The notes: generated from the letters alone by a model not told the origin. 64,000 nucleotides of DNA from Streptomyces aurantiacus (GCF_001418335.1 NZ_LIPP01000028.1:1-64000), one strand, 5' to 3'. Counted from the first letter of the stretch, positions 50,521-60,382 are shown. Translations and numbers: made by a program.

Positions 50521-51933
50521 TCAATGAGGGGCGCGTTCCTCCAGAGCCGCGCGCCAGGCGGGAAGCGGCGCGTCCCCCGATCCGGAGCCCGATCCCCCGC
50601 CCGAGCCCACGCCCGTGCCCACGCCCGGACGTCGTCCACCGCGTGCGAAGAAGTCGGCCAGCGGCAGGATCGCCGCGCCGACCGTCACCGCGTCGGGGCC
50701 GAGGGCGCCGAGCTCGATGGTGACCCGCTCGGCCGGGTGGCGCAGCGCGTACGAGACGGCGTGGGCGCGGACGGCGGGCAGGAAGCGGGAGCCCAGCTGG
50801 AGTCCTGCCCAGCCGCCGATGAGGATGCGTTCCGGCTGGAAGAGGTTGATCAGGTCGGAGAGACCCGCGCCCAGGTACTCGGCCGTCTCCTCCAGCACGG
50901 CCAGCGCCACGGGGTCGGGCACCGGATCGGTCACGGGATCGGTCACGGGGCCGGCCAGCGGGTCGGCCCCGGCGCCGTCGGCGGAGGGCGCAGAGTACGC
51001 GGAGCTCGTGGAGTGCGCTGGGTAGGCGGCGGCCAGCATCGCCGTGAGCGCGGTCTCCTCGTCGACCCCCTTCGGCGGTCGTCCCCCCGCCTCCTCCCAG
51101 CGCTCAAGGAGCGCCTCCGCCCCGGCGTACGCCTCCAGACAGCCGAGCGCACCGCAGCGGCAGCGGCGCCCCCTGACCCGTACCGTGAGGTGGCCCCATT
51201 CCACCGCCCGGCCCAGTTCCACGTCGTCCGAGACGAGGCTGGCGCCGACGCCCGAGCCGAAGAGGACCACGACCGCGTTGTGCGCGCCCCGTCCGGCGCC
51301 GAACCACATCTCGGCCTGGCCGAGGGTCTTGGCGCCGTTGTCGGTGAAGTACGGGACGGAGTCCGGGAGCCCGCAGGCGGCACGCAGCAGGGACTCCAGC
51401 GGGACGGACGGCCAGCCGATGGTCTGGCCGTGCACCACGGCGCCCTCGGTCTCGGTGCGTTCCACGATGCCGGGCACGCCGATGCCCACCCCGAGCAGCC
51501 GCTCGGCGGCGATGCCGGCGGCGGCGAGGACCTCGGCGACGCCGTCGCGGATGTGGCCGACGATGACGCCGACGTCGTAGTCCTGGTGCTCCAAGGGCCG
51601 TTCCGTGCGGGCGAGTTCGGTCAGGGCCAGGTCGAAGAGCTCGACGCGGACGCGGGTCTCGCCGACGTCCACGCCGATCATGTGGCCGCTGGCGGGGGCG
51701 ACCCGGAGCAGGGTGCGGGGCCGGCCGCCGTCCGACTCGACGCTGCCCGCCTCCTCCACCAGACCGTCCGCGACGAGTTCGGCGACCACGTTGCTGACGG
51801 AACCGGAACTCAGTCCGGTGGCAGGACCGAGTTCGAACCGGCTCATCGGTCCGTCGAAGTACAGCCTCCTCAGCACGGCGGTGCGATTGCCCCGCCGCAG
51901 GTCACGCACCGTGCGCCCGTTCCGCCCCGCCAT
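50521..51933 (-). CDS. ROK-family transcriptional repressor
   Basis: 470 aa from ATG 51933 behind AAGGAA. Winged helix in residues about 17-62 (VLRRLYFDGPMSRFELGPATGLSSGSVSNVVAELVADGLVEE), then a ROK sugar-kinase-like domain: GVDVGETRVRVELFDL, VGIGVPGIVE, DNGAKTLGQAEMWFGAG, and the zinc motif CRCGALGCLEAYAG. A Pro/Asp repeat insertion (TDPVTDPVPDPV) near residue 350 lengthens it beyond usual ROK size. It is divergent from the sugar importer operon, which it likely represses until a beta-glucoside binds. Confidence 0.93.
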   Translation of the reverse strand: MAGRNGRTVRDLRRGNRTAVLRRLYFDGPMSRFELGPATGLSSGSVSNVVAELVADGLVEEAGSVESDGGRPRTLLRVAPASGHMIGVDVGETRVRVELFDLALTELARTERPLEHQDYDVGVIVGHIRDGVAEVLAAAGIAAERLLGVGIGVPGIVERTETEGAVVHGQTIGWPSVPLESLLRAACGLPDSVPYFTDNGAKTLGQAEMWFGAGRGAHNAVVVLFGSGVGASLVSDDVELGRAVEWGHLTVRVRGRRCRCGALGCLEAYAGAEALLERWEEAGGRPPKGVDEETALTAMLAAAYPAHSTSSAYSAPSADGAGADPLAGPVTDPVTDPVPDPVALAVLEETAEYLGAGLSDLINLFQPERILIGGWAGLQLGSRFLPAVRAHAVSYALRHPAERVTIELGALGPDAVTVGAAILPLADFFARGGRRPGVGTGVGSGGGSGSGSGDAPLPAWRAALEERAPH

Positions 51934-51985
51934 GTGGTTCCTTCCCGCCGGACCCCCGACCTGCAAGATACCGCTGCGCCATCCC

Positions 51986-52041
51986 TTGACGCGACTTTCT
52001 TCCGGGTCTTAACTCACGTCCTAAATTAAGCCGTGAGTAAG
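51986..52041 (+). promoter_or_regulatory. promoter and putative ROK operator of the importer operon
   Basis: TTGACG (51986-51991), 17-bp spacer, TTAACT (52009-52014). CTTAACTCACG (52008-52018) and CGTGAGTAAG (52032-52041) form an inverted repeat missing one base, and TCACGTCCTAAATTAAG (52014-52030) matches the GH16 promoter motif in 14 of 17 bases. Confidence 0.7.
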
Positions 52042-52112
52042 TCGTGGGAGTCGTTCGGGAAATGAACGCACGACGCCTCCCGGCCTGCCCTCCGGAAGGG
52101 ACGCCTGACGTC

Positions 52113-53429
52113 ATGCGCAGAACCCGAGCCGCTGCCGCGAGCGCGGTCACTGTCTCCCTGCTGGCCGCCGTGACCGCCTGCGGCGGTGGCTCGTCGACGG
52201 ACGGCGGGTCCAACGACTCGCCGAAGACGCTCACCTACTGGGCCTCCAACCAGGGCGCGAGCATCGAGGCCGACAAGAAGATCCTCACGCCCGAGCTGAA
52301 GAAGTTCGAGGAACAGACCGGCATCAAGGTCAAGTTGGAGGTCATCCCCTGGTCCGACCTGCTCAACCGCATTCTGGCCGCGGCCACTTCGGGCCAGGGC
52401 CCGGACGTCCTCAACATCGGCAACACCTGGTCCGCCTCGCTGCAGGCGACGGGGGCCCTGCTGCCCTGGGACGCCAAGAACTTCGGCAAGATCGGCGGCA
52501 AGGACCGGTTCGTCGAGTCGGCGCTCGGCTCGGCGGGTGCGACCGGCTCCGACCCGGCGGCGGTCCCGCTGTACTCGATGGCGTACGCGCTCTACTACAA
52601 CAAGAAGATGTTCGAGGACGCGGGGATATCCGGACCGCCCGCCACCTGGGACGAACTGGTCGCCGACGGGAAGAAGATCTCCAAGGACGACAAGTGGGCG
52701 CTGGGCGCCGAGGGTGCGAACCCGTCGGAGAACATCCACCATGTCTTCGTCCTCGGCAAGCAGCACGGCGCCGACTTCTTCGACGCCGACGGCAAGCCCG
52801 ACTTCACCTCCGACGGGGCCGTGGCGGCGGTCAAGCAGTACGTCGACCTGATGGGCAAGGACAAGGTCGTCGCGCCCGGCAACGCCGAGTACGCGCAGAA
52901 CCAGTCCCTCCAGGACTTCGCCAAGGACAAGACGTCGATGGTGCTGTGGCAGACGGCCTCGGCCACGCTCAAGGCCCACGGCATGAGCGACGACGAGTGG
53001 GGCGTCGCGCCGGTACCGGTCCAGTCCGGTACCCCGGGCGCCGGTGAGGCCGTCAACTCGATGGTGGCGGGCATCAACATGGCCGTCTTCAAGAACACCG
53101 ACAACATCGACGGCGCCCTGAAGTTCGTCAAGTTCATGACGAGCGACGCCGAGCAGAAGGCGCTCAACAAGACCTACGGGTCCATCCCTTCGGTCAAGGC
53201 CGCCCAGGAGGACCCCGCCTTCAACACGCCCGCGCTGAAGGTGATCCGCGAGACGCTCGCGAAGAGCGCGGCCCCGCTGCCGCAGGTGCCGAACGAGTCG
53301 CAGTTCGAGACCGCGGTCGGCACGGCCGTCAAGGAGCTCTTCGCGGAGGCGGCGGCCGGCCGGCCGGTGTCCACGGCCGCGGTCAAGGAGAAGCTCGACG
53401 AGGCCCAGCAGCAGATGCCGAAGAAGTGA
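52113..53429 (+). CDS. sugar ABC transporter substrate-binding lipoprotein
   Basis: 438 aa from ATG 52113 behind GGAAGGGACG. Lipobox LAAVTAC, then a family 1 solute-binding fold: LTYWASNQGASIEADKKILTPELKKFEEQTGIKVKLEVIPWSDLLNRILAAATSGQGPDVLNIGNTW, YALYYNKKMFEDAGI, and KFMTSDAEQKALNKTYGSIPS. Trp-rich sites fit an oligosaccharide. Followed by two permeases and a beta-glucosidase, so a beta-gluco-oligosaccharide is the probable ligand. No ATPase gene is in the operon; the shared MsiK-type ATPase is used by such importers in Streptomyces. Confidence 0.93.
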   Translation: MRRTRAAAASAVTVSLLAAVTACGGGSSTDGGSNDSPKTLTYWASNQGASIEADKKILTPELKKFEEQTGIKVKLEVIPWSDLLNRILAAATSGQGPDVLNIGNTWSASLQATGALLPWDAKNFGKIGGKDRFVESALGSAGATGSDPAAVPLYSMAYALYYNKKMFEDAGISGPPATWDELVADGKKISKDDKWALGAEGANPSENIHHVFVLGKQHGADFFDADGKPDFTSDGAVAAVKQYVDLMGKDKVVAPGNAEYAQNQSLQDFAKDKTSMVLWQTASATLKAHGMSDDEWGVAPVPVQSGTPGAGEAVNSMVAGINMAVFKNTDNIDGALKFVKFMTSDAEQKALNKTYGSIPSVKAAQEDPAFNTPALKVIRETLAKSAAPLPQVPNESQFETAVGTAVKELFAEAAAGRPVSTAAVKEKLDEAQQQMPKK

Positions 53430-53436
53430 GCGTTCG

Positions 53437-54426
53437 ATGACCGTGACCGCCAGTCCCGCGGTCGGGAAGGAGACACCGCCCGGTGCCACGGGGCCTGCCC
53501 CGCGCCGCCGCACCGGGCGGGTACGTCGGATCGCCCTGCCGTATCTGCTCCTGCTGCCCGCCCTGCTCCTCGAACTCCTCGTCCATCTGGTGCCGATGGT
53601 GATCGGCATCGTCATGAGCTTCAAGGAGCTCACGCAGTTCTACATCCGGGACTGGGGCGCCGCGCCCTGGACCGCCTTCGACAACTACAGCCTGTCCGTG
53701 GACTTCGACGCGCCCATCGGCAAGGCGCTGCTCCACTCGTTCTTCGTCACCTGCGCGTTCACCGTGCTCTCCGTGGGCCTGTGCTGGCTGCTGGGTACGA
53801 CGGCCGCGGTGTACATGCAGGAGAACTTCCGCGGGCGTGGGTTCCTGCGTGCCGTGTTCCTCGTCCCGTACGCGCTTCCGGTGTACGCGGCCGTCATCAC
53901 CTGGGCGTTCATGTTCCAGCGGGACAACGGCCTGGTGAACCATGTGCTGCACGACCAGCTGGGCCTCACCGACAGCCCGTCCTTCTGGCTGATCGGCGAC
54001 AACAGCTTCGTCGCGCTGCTCGTCGTGTCGGTGTGGAAGGGCTGGCCGTTCGCCTTCCTCATCGTGATGGCGGGTTTGCAGAACATCCCCAAGGAGCTGT
54101 ACGAGGCGGCGGCGATCGACGGGGCCGGGCTGCTCCAGCAACTGCGCCGCATCACCCTGCCGTCGCTGCGCCCGGTCAACCAGGTGCTGGTGCTCGTGCT
54201 CTTCCTGTGGACGTTCAACGACTTCAACACGCCGTACGTGCTGTTCGGCAAGTCGGCGCCGGAAGCCGCCGACCTGATCTCGATCCATATCTACCAGGCG
54301 TCGTTCGTGACGTGGAACTTCGGGACAGGATCCGCGATGTCCGTACTGCTCCTGCTGTTCCTGCTGGTCGTGACGGGCGCCTACCTCGCCCTGACCTCAC
54401 GCGGACGGAGGGCCGCCGATGTCTAG
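53437..54426 (+). CDS. sugar ABC transporter permease (MalF-type)
   Basis: 329 aa from ATG 53437, seven bases after the binding-protein gene. Six helices with N-terminal LPYLLLLPALLLELLVHLVPMVIGIVMSF, and the EAA loop LQNIPKELYEAAAIDGAGLLQQLRRITLPSLRPVNQVLVLV. It pairs with the next permease; their genes overlap by eight bases. Confidence 0.94.
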   Translation: MTVTASPAVGKETPPGATGPAPRRRTGRVRRIALPYLLLLPALLLELLVHLVPMVIGIVMSFKELTQFYIRDWGAAPWTAFDNYSLSVDFDAPIGKALLHSFFVTCAFTVLSVGLCWLLGTTAAVYMQENFRGRGFLRAVFLVPYALPVYAAVITWAFMFQRDNGLVNHVLHDQLGLTDSPSFWLIGDNSFVALLVVSVWKGWPFAFLIVMAGLQNIPKELYEAAAIDGAGLLQQLRRITLPSLRPVNQVLVLVLFLWTFNDFNTPYVLFGKSAPEAADLISIHIYQASFVTWNFGTGSAMSVLLLLFLLVVTGAYLALTSRGRRAADV

Positions 54427-55294
54427 GACCCTGACGGCGACGCGGCGGTCGCCGATGGCCGCGCCGCGTTCCTTCGTCTGGTCGCGCCGGATCTTCCTCA
54501 CCCTGCTCACCGGCTTCGTCCTGCTGCCGGTGTACGTGATGCTGTCCAGCTCGCTGAAGCCGCTGGAGGACGTGTCGGGCAAGTTCCGCTGGTGGCCCAG
54601 CGGGCTGACGATCCGTCCCTACATCGACATCTGGTCGACCGTTCCGCTGGCGAAGTACTTCCTCAACTCGCTGATCGTGGCGGGCGCGGCGACGGTCTGC
54701 TCGGTGGTGATCGCGATCTTCGCCGCGTACGGGGTGAGCCGCTACCGCTTCCGCGGCAAGCGCCTGTTCACCGTGACCGTGCTCTCCACCCAGATGTTCC
54801 CCGGTATCCTCTTCCTGCTTCCGCTGTTCCTCATCTACGTGAACATCGGCAACTCCACGGGCATCGCGCTCTTCGGCTCGCGGCTCGGCCTGATCCTCAC
54901 GTATCTGACGTTCTCGCTGCCGTTCTCCATCTGGATGCTGATCGGGTACTTCGAGTCGGTGCCGCGCGATCTGGACGAGGCGGCGATGGTGGACGGCTGC
55001 GGGCCGCTCGGCGCGCTCTTCCGGGTCGTGGTGCCCGCCGCGGTACCCGGCATCGTCGCGGTCGCGGTGTACGCGTTCATGACGGCGTGGGGCGAGGTGC
55101 TGTTCGCGTCGGTGATGACCAACGACACCACCCGCACCCTCGCCATCGGCCTCCAGGGCTACGCCACCCAGAACGACGTGTACTGGAACCAGGTCATGGC
55201 CGCCTCACTCGTGGTGAGCGTTCCCGTGGTCGCCGGCTTCCTGCTGCTCCAGCGCTATCTGGTCGCCGGACTCACCGCCGGCGCCGTCAAGTGA
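54419..55294 (+). CDS. sugar ABC transporter permease (MalG-type)
   Basis: 291 aa from ATG 54419, overlapping the first permease gene. Helices from [27 protein letters not shown] onward; EAA loop [54 protein letters not shown] is typical of MalG. Completes the membrane channel of the importer. Confidence 0.94.
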   Translation: MSRTLTATRRSPMAAPRSFVWSRRIFLTLLTGFVLLPVYVMLSSSLKPLEDVSGKFRWWPSGLTIRPYIDIWSTVPLAKYFLNSLIVAGAATVCSVVIAIFAAYGVSRYRFRGKRLFTVTVLSTQMFPGILFLLPLFLIYVNIGNSTGIALFGSRLGLILTYLTFSLPFSIWMLIGYFESVPRDLDEAAMVDGCGPLGALFRVVVPAAVPGIVAVAVYAFMTAWGEVLFASVMTNDTTRTLAIGLQGYATQNDVYWNQVMAASLVVSVPVVAGFLLLQRYLVAGLTAGAVK

Positions 55295-55346
55295 CCACTC
55301 CACTCCCTTCTCACTGCCCAACTCCCCCGGACCGGAAAGGACTTCT

Positions 55347-56705
55347 GTGACCATCGATCTCGCCGCACTCCCCCAGGACTTCGTGTGGGGCACGGCCACC
55401 TCGGCGTACCAGATCGAAGGTGCCGTGGCCGAGGACGGCCGTTCGCCCTCCATCTGGGACACCTTCTCGCACACACCGGGGAAGGTGGACGGCGACGACC
55501 ACGGGGATGCCGCCTGCGACCACTACCACCGGTGGCGCGAGGACATCGCCCTGATGAAGGAGCTGGGCACCAACGCGTACCGGCTGTCGATCGCCTGGCC
55601 GCGGGTCGTGCCGGGCGGCGAAGGACCGGTGAACGCCAAGGGGCTCGACTTCTACGACGCGTTGATCGACGGCCTGCTGGCGGCCGGCATCACACCGTCG
55701 GTGACGCTCTACCACTGGGACCTTCCGCAGGTGCTGCAGGACCGGGGCGGCTGGGCCGAGCGCGACACGGCGTACCACCTGGCGGCGTACGCGGCGGTCG
55801 TGGCCGAACGCCTCGGCGACCGCGTCCAGCACTGGACGACCCTCAACGAACCGCTGTGCTCGGCCTGGATCGGTCACCTGGAGGGCCGGATGGCCCCGGG
55901 CCTGACCGACCTCCCGACAGCGGTACGCGCCTCCTACCACCTGCTCCTCGGCCACGGCCTCACCACCCAGGCGATCCGCGCCGCGGCGCCCGGCGCCCAG
56001 GTCGGCATCGTCAACAACCTGTCCTACGTCGAGGCGGCCACCGAGCGCCCCGAGGACGTCGCGGCGGCCCGGCGCATGGACGGCCACTCCAACCGCTGGT
56101 GGCTCGACCCGGTCCACGGCCGGGGCTTCCCGGCGGACATGCGCGAGGTGTACGGCGTCGAACTCCCCGAGCGGGAGGGGGATTTGGCGACCATGGCCCA
56201 GCCACTCGACTGGCTGGGGCTCAACTACTACTTCCCTTCGGCCATCGCGGACGACCCGAGCGGACCGGCCCCGTACGCCGCCGCCGTCCACCGGCACGGT
56301 GTGCCGCGCACGGCCATGGACTGGGAGGTCGACGCCGCCGGGATCGAGAGCCTGCTGCTGCGCCTCACGGACGACTACGGCGCCCGGAGGCTGTACGTCA
56401 CCGAGAACGGCTCGGCCTACCCGGACGTCGTACGCCCGGACGGCACGGTCCACGATCCCGAGCGCACGCGGTACCTCGAACAGCACCTGGCGGCGTGCGC
56501 CTCCGCGGTACGCAAGGGGGCTCCCCTCGCGGGCTACTTCGCCTGGTCGCTGCTGGACAACTTCGAGTGGGCGTACGGCTACGACAAGCGGTTCGGCCTC
56601 GTCCACGTCGACTACGAGACGCAGCGGCGCACGGTGAAGGGGAGCGGGCGCCGGTACGCGGAGATCATCCGGGAGCACGGCGGCAGGGCGCGCAGGGCCG
56701 CCTGA
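55347..56705 (+). CDS. GH1 beta-glucosidase
   Basis: 452 aa from GTG 55347 behind GGAAAGGACT. Complete GH1 barrel: [29 protein letters not shown] (aglycone site), acid/base Glu168 in TLNEP, nucleophile Glu353 in VTENG, and [26 protein letters not shown]. No signal peptide, so it acts in the cytoplasm on imported oligosaccharides. Last gene of the operon. Family and linkage chemistry are firm; preference for beta-1,3- over beta-1,4-glucosides is inferred from the shared GH16 promoter. Confidence 0.96.
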   Translation: MTIDLAALPQDFVWGTATSAYQIEGAVAEDGRSPSIWDTFSHTPGKVDGDDHGDAACDHYHRWREDIALMKELGTNAYRLSIAWPRVVPGGEGPVNAKGLDFYDALIDGLLAAGITPSVTLYHWDLPQVLQDRGGWAERDTAYHLAAYAAVVAERLGDRVQHWTTLNEPLCSAWIGHLEGRMAPGLTDLPTAVRASYHLLLGHGLTTQAIRAAAPGAQVGIVNNLSYVEAATERPEDVAAARRMDGHSNRWWLDPVHGRGFPADMREVYGVELPEREGDLATMAQPLDWLGLNYYFPSAIADDPSGPAPYAAAVHRHGVPRTAMDWEVDAAGIESLLLRLTDDYGARRLYVTENGSAYPDVVRPDGTVHDPERTRYLEQHLAACASAVRKGAPLAGYFAWSLLDNFEWAYGYDKRFGLVHVDYETQRRTVKGSGRRYAEIIREHGGRARRAA

Positions 56706-56708
56706 GAC

Positions 56709-57722
56709 TCAGCGGGCCGCGCCGAGGGGGCCCAGTTCGTCCAGGGCCGCGACGAGCTCCGGGGCCACCACGTCCCGGAGCCAGGCGGCATGCCGCTCCC
56801 CCATGTCGCGCGGGATCGTCTCGATGAGCATGATCAGGTAGAGATAGCTGCGGTAGAGGGCGAGACGAAGGCGGGCCGAGCGGCCGAACTCGGCTCGCCC
56901 GCCCGCCTCCTGATAGCCACTCAGAAAGTCGCGGTCCTTCTCGATGTCGTCGAGCACCGCCAGGGACACGAAGTCCGCCAGGGGGTCGCCCCAGAACATC
57001 CGCTCACCGTCGACCAGCCCGCCGATCCTGGGCTCACGACCGCTCTCCGGGCCGCCTCCCGGGCGTTCGACCATGATGTTCCCCCGCCACAGGTCGAAGT
57101 GCACCAGGCACGGGACGACCACCTCGTCGAGGGCGTCGTACGCGGACGCGGCCGTGCGGGCCACCTCGTCCACCGGGCGGGGCAGCCACGCACCGTACCG
57201 CCGGGCGTCGTCCAGGACGGCGGCGTACATGGCGGTGAAGGCCGAACGCCAGTCGGCGGACAGCGGCCCGAGCGCGCCGGACGGATATCCGAAGCCGGGG
57301 CCGGTCACTTGGTGGAGGCGGGCCACGTGGCGCCCCAACTCCTCGCGGAGGCAGGCCTGTTCGTCCGCCGTGTAGCGGCCGTCCCACATGTCGCCGGGAC
57401 AGGCCGTCATCAGCAGATGCCGACCCGTCGGCGCGGACGCCGCGAAGGAGACGGCCACCACGCGCGGCACGGGCACGTCGACCGTGGCGGCGGCACGGTA
57501 GAACTCGACCTCGGCGACGAGAAGATCACGCTCGTGGCTCAGACCGGGGGCGTCCGCCGGAGGCGGGGTCTTCAGTACGTACCGGTCGTGCCGGCCGCCG
57601 TCGATGAGGAGCAGCTCCTCGACGGTGTTGTACGTCCCGCCGCTGAGCGCACGGCAGCGCACGAGGCGGCCCGCCGAAATCCCGGCCGCCTCCAGAACCC
57701 GCCCGACCCGCTCCTCCGGCAC
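56709..57722 (-). CDS. APH-type phosphotransferase family protein
   Basis: 337 aa from GTG 57722. The kinase-like fold is visible: RALSGGTYNTVEELLLIDGGRHDRYVLKTPP (glycine loop and Lys), ERDLLVAEVEFYRAAATVDVPVPRVVA, catalytic LVHFDLWRGNIMV (HxDxxxxN) and LVDGERMFWGDPLADFVSL, where the DFG-like Asp-x-x-Glu is DGE. Substrates range from aminoglycosides to small alcohols; this one is unidentified. It converges on the GH1 gene with three bases between stops. Confidence 0.87.
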   Translation of the reverse strand: MPEERVGRVLEAAGISAGRLVRCRALSGGTYNTVEELLLIDGGRHDRYVLKTPPPADAPGLSHERDLLVAEVEFYRAAATVDVPVPRVVAVSFAASAPTGRHLLMTACPGDMWDGRYTADEQACLREELGRHVARLHQVTGPGFGYPSGALGPLSADWRSAFTAMYAAVLDDARRYGAWLPRPVDEVARTAASAYDALDEVVVPCLVHFDLWRGNIMVERPGGGPESGREPRIGGLVDGERMFWGDPLADFVSLAVLDDIEKDRDFLSGYQEAGGRAEFGRSARLRLALYRSYLYLIMLIETIPRDMGERHAAWLRDVVAPELVAALDELGPLGAAR

Positions 57723-57801
57723 GCCCCCACCCCCGTCTCGCCACGCGCCGCCAGCGTACGGACCACCAAGGGCGACGGGCAACGGCGCGGTCTTTCGCCT
57801 G

Positions 57802-57824
57802 TAAGGGGCGCGGGGAACTGCGCG
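57802..57824 (-). repeat. inverted copy of the dispersed repeat core
   Basis: The 23-bp reverse complement of the repeat core found at 26963-26999 lies in the promoter-proximal region upstream of the phosphotransferase gene. Confidence 0.85.
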
Positions 57825-57937
57825 TCCAGCCCCCACCAACCCGCGCCGGGCCCGCTACGCCCGCTCCCACCAATCCGCCCCCGACCCGCAACGCCCGCTC
57901 CCCATCCGCGAACAAGCCGACCGCATAAGCTCCCCGC

Positions 57938-58324
57938 ATGGAACAGAGCGAGATCATCCTCCGAGCGATCGGCGTCCTGACCGAGACCCAGGAAATGGTA
58001 CGCAGGCTCAACGGCGACGCCGAGGTCGACATAGACGCCGGCGAGGCCCAGCTGGGCAGGCTGGTGACCGAGGTCTTCCCGGCGGTCGAGGTCCCCGGCG
58101 ACGCGACCCCCGCCGAGGCGGGCCAGGCCGTCGTCGACTCGCTGATGCCCGCGGCCATCTCCCTGGTGGGCGCGTTCGCCTTCCTGTTCTCCGAACTCGC
58201 CGACATCCACGACACGGGCCGTTCCGAGATCAAGAGCACCGAACTTCTGCGCACTCTCGCCCTCCGCCTGTCGAACACCGACTCGAACGACGGCCCCGAC
58301 TCGGACCTCGACGACGACGCGTAG
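57938..58324 (+). CDS. hypothetical acidic helical protein
   Basis: 128 aa from ATG 57938. Mostly helical (EQSEIILRAIGVLTETQEMVRRLNGDAEVDIDAGEAQLGRLVTEVFPAV), a hydrophobic helix SLMPAAISLVGAFAFLFSELADI in the middle and an Asp-rich tail. No recognised family. It is preceded by a C-rich, repeat-like stretch and has a weak ribosome binding site. Confidence 0.65.
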   Translation: MEQSEIILRAIGVLTETQEMVRRLNGDAEVDIDAGEAQLGRLVTEVFPAVEVPGDATPAEAGQAVVDSLMPAAISLVGAFAFLFSELADIHDTGRSEIKSTELLRTLALRLSNTDSNDGPDSDLDDDA

Positions 58325-58423
58325 CACTCCTCAAGCGCCTCACACATACCTCCCCAGCGCCCCCGAAGGCCTCCCCCGGAAATCCATTGGCTCTCCCCAG
58401 ATCGGCTACGTAGCCTAGGCCAT

Positions 58424-58442
58424 AACCTAGTAACCCTAGGTT
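58424..58442. promoter_or_regulatory. operator-like inverted repeat before the FBP gene
   Basis: AACCTAG (58424-58430), spacer TAACC, CTAGGTT (58436-58442): perfect 7-bp arms in an AT-rich island, with an extra CCTAGG at 58414-58419. It lies 43 bp upstream of the FBP gene. Confidence 0.6.
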
Positions 58443-58485
58443 TGGCTTTTTTCGCTGCCCGGCCCACATCCGTCAGGAGACACCC

Positions 58486-58980
58486 ATGAAGCCGCTCACC
58501 GAACAGGACATCCGCAGCTCCTTCGTCAATTGCTCCAAGGGGGAGGCCAAACGGCTGGCCGTGCCGCGCGACCTGGCGGACCGGCCCTGGGCGGACCTGG
58601 ACTTCCTCGGCTGGCGTGATCCGGGGGCGCCCGACCGCAGCTATCTGGTGACCGAGCGGTCCGGCCGGCCCGTCGGCGTGACCCTGCGCTTCCCCTCCCA
58701 GCAGCGGGGCTTCCTGCACCGCAGCATGTGCTCGCTCTGTCTGACCACCCACCCGGGAAACGGCGTCTCCCTGATGACGGCCCGCAAGGTGGGCCCGGCA
58801 GGCCGCGAGGGCAACTCGGTCGGCGTCTACATGTGCGCCGACCTCGCCTGCTCCCTCTACGTACGCGGCAAGAAGCTCCCCGAGTCCGGGTCCCGGTTCG
58901 AGGAGAGCCTCACCGTGGAGGAGCAGATCGCCCGTACGACCGGTCATCTGGCGGCCTTCCTGGACCGTCTGCACGCCTGA
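58486..58980 (+). CDS. FBP-domain (FusB-like zinc-finger) protein
   Basis: 164 aa from ATG 58486. The treble-clef zinc-binding cysteines are visible: MCSLCLTTHPG and YMCADLACSLYV (CxxC...CxxxxC), as in the C-terminal domain of FusB/FusC, which binds elongation factor G and rescues it from fusidic acid-stalled ribosomes. The N-terminal half (LTEQDIRSSFVNCSKGEAKRLAVP, FLGWRDPGAPDRSYLV) matches the actinobacterial FBP family. Whether it gives fusidic acid tolerance is unknown. Confidence 0.88.
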   Translation: MKPLTEQDIRSSFVNCSKGEAKRLAVPRDLADRPWADLDFLGWRDPGAPDRSYLVTERSGRPVGVTLRFPSQQRGFLHRSMCSLCLTTHPGNGVSLMTARKVGPAGREGNSVGVYMCADLACSLYVRGKKLPESGSRFEESLTVEEQIARTTGHLAAFLDRLHA

Positions 58981-59074
58981 CCCGCCACCGGACGGTACGA
59001 GCGGTACGAGCCGCCGGCGCAGCCGCACCCTCCGGATGTGTTCGACGGGGCTGCCGAACGGGAAGTGGCCAAGG

Positions 59075-60322
59075 ATGCGAGATGTACGTGAGGCCTGGGC
59101 CGCCGGTACTGCCCAGGTGAGGAAGTGGCGCGGGCAGCCCGTGATCGTCCAGACGGTCCGGGCGGCGGCGGCCGCGACGGTGGCGTACGTGGTGGCGCTG
59201 CGCTTCAGCCCCGAGGCCGCCCCCCTCACCGCTCCCCTGACCGCGCTCCTCGTCGTCCAGGTCACGCTCTACTCCACCCTCACCACCGGCATACGGCGTG
59301 TGAACGCCGTGGTGGCCGGCGTCCTCGTGGCCATCGGTTTCAGCGTCCTGGTGGGGCTGACCTGGTGGAGCCTGGGACTGCTCATCCTGGCCTCGCTGGC
59401 CGTCGGACACCTCGTACGGGTCAGCGAGTTCGTGCCCGAGGTGGCGATCAGCGCCATGCTGGTCCTCGGCGTCACCCGGATCGGGGACACGGCCTGGGCA
59501 CGCATCCTGGAGACGGTGATCGGCGCCGTGGTCGGGCTGGCCTGCAATCTGCTGCTCGCCCCGCCGGTGTGGGTCGGCGCGGCCGGTGAGTCCATCGAGG
59601 ATCTGGCGCGCCGGATGCGACGTCTGATGCGGCGCGTCGGCGAGGAGGCGGCCGACCGCACACCCGTGACCGTCACGGCCGACCGACTCCACGAGGCGCG
59701 GCGGCTCGACCACGACATCGTCGACGTGGACGCGGCCCTCACCCAGGCCGAGGACAGCCTGCGGCTCAATCCGCGCGTACGGGAAGGGCTGCTGCACCGG
59801 GTCGTCCTGCGCACCGGGCTCGACACCCTGGAGATCTGCACGGTGGTCCTGCGGGTGCTCACCCGCACCCTCACCGACCTCGCCAGGACGCGACACCAGG
59901 AGCCACTGTTCGCGTCCCACATCGGTGTGACGTTCGAGCGGCTCCTGTCCGAGGTCGGTGACGCCGTGGTCAGCTTCGCCGTGCTGGTCACCACCGACGT
60001 CAGCCGGAGCGCCGAGTCGGCCGAGTCCCGGCTCGCCTCGGAGCTCACCGCCGCGACGGCCACCCGCGACAAGCTCGCCCAGCTCCTGCTGGAGGAAGTA
60101 CAGCGGGACGCGCACCAGTGGCAGCTGTACGGTGCCATGGTGACCGAGGTCACCCGGATACTCGACGAACTCGACATGGAGCACCGCTCCCGCCGGCTTC
60201 TGGAGGAGCTGGACCGCTGCACGCGCGAACAGCGTGAGCGCATGCCGCGGCTCGACCGGCTGAACCGACGCCTGCGCTCCGCGCGACGGAACCGCTCGGC
60301 CCCCGAGAGTCGTGCTGAGTGA
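59075..60322 (+). CDS. FUSC/aromatic acid exporter family protein
   Basis: 415 aa from ATG 59075. N-terminal half has about six helices: TVRAAAAATVAYVVALRF, LTAPLTALLVVQVTLYSTL, RRVNAVVAGVLVAIGFSVLVGL, WWSLGLLILASLAVGHLV, EVAISAMLVLGVT and ILETVIGAVVGLACNLLLAPPV. A long cytoplasmic helical region follows (DLARRMRRLMRRVGEEAADR... to the Arg-rich end). The pattern fits the fusaric-acid-resistance/AaeB-like family. The exported compound is unknown. Confidence 0.88.
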   Translation: MRDVREAWAAGTAQVRKWRGQPVIVQTVRAAAAATVAYVVALRFSPEAAPLTAPLTALLVVQVTLYSTLTTGIRRVNAVVAGVLVAIGFSVLVGLTWWSLGLLILASLAVGHLVRVSEFVPEVAISAMLVLGVTRIGDTAWARILETVIGAVVGLACNLLLAPPVWVGAAGESIEDLARRMRRLMRRVGEEAADRTPVTVTADRLHEARRLDHDIVDVDAALTQAEDSLRLNPRVREGLLHRVVLRTGLDTLEICTVVLRVLTRTLTDLARTRHQEPLFASHIGVTFERLLSEVGDAVVSFAVLVTTDVSRSAESAESRLASELTAATATRDKLAQLLLEEVQRDAHQWQLYGAMVTEVTRILDELDMEHRSRRLLEELDRCTREQRERMPRLDRLNRRLRSARRNRSAPESRAE

Positions 60323-60382
60323 CGTACCGGGCGTCGTGCGGCCCACCGACACGGCGACGGCAGGGCGACAGAGGGAGTTCGG

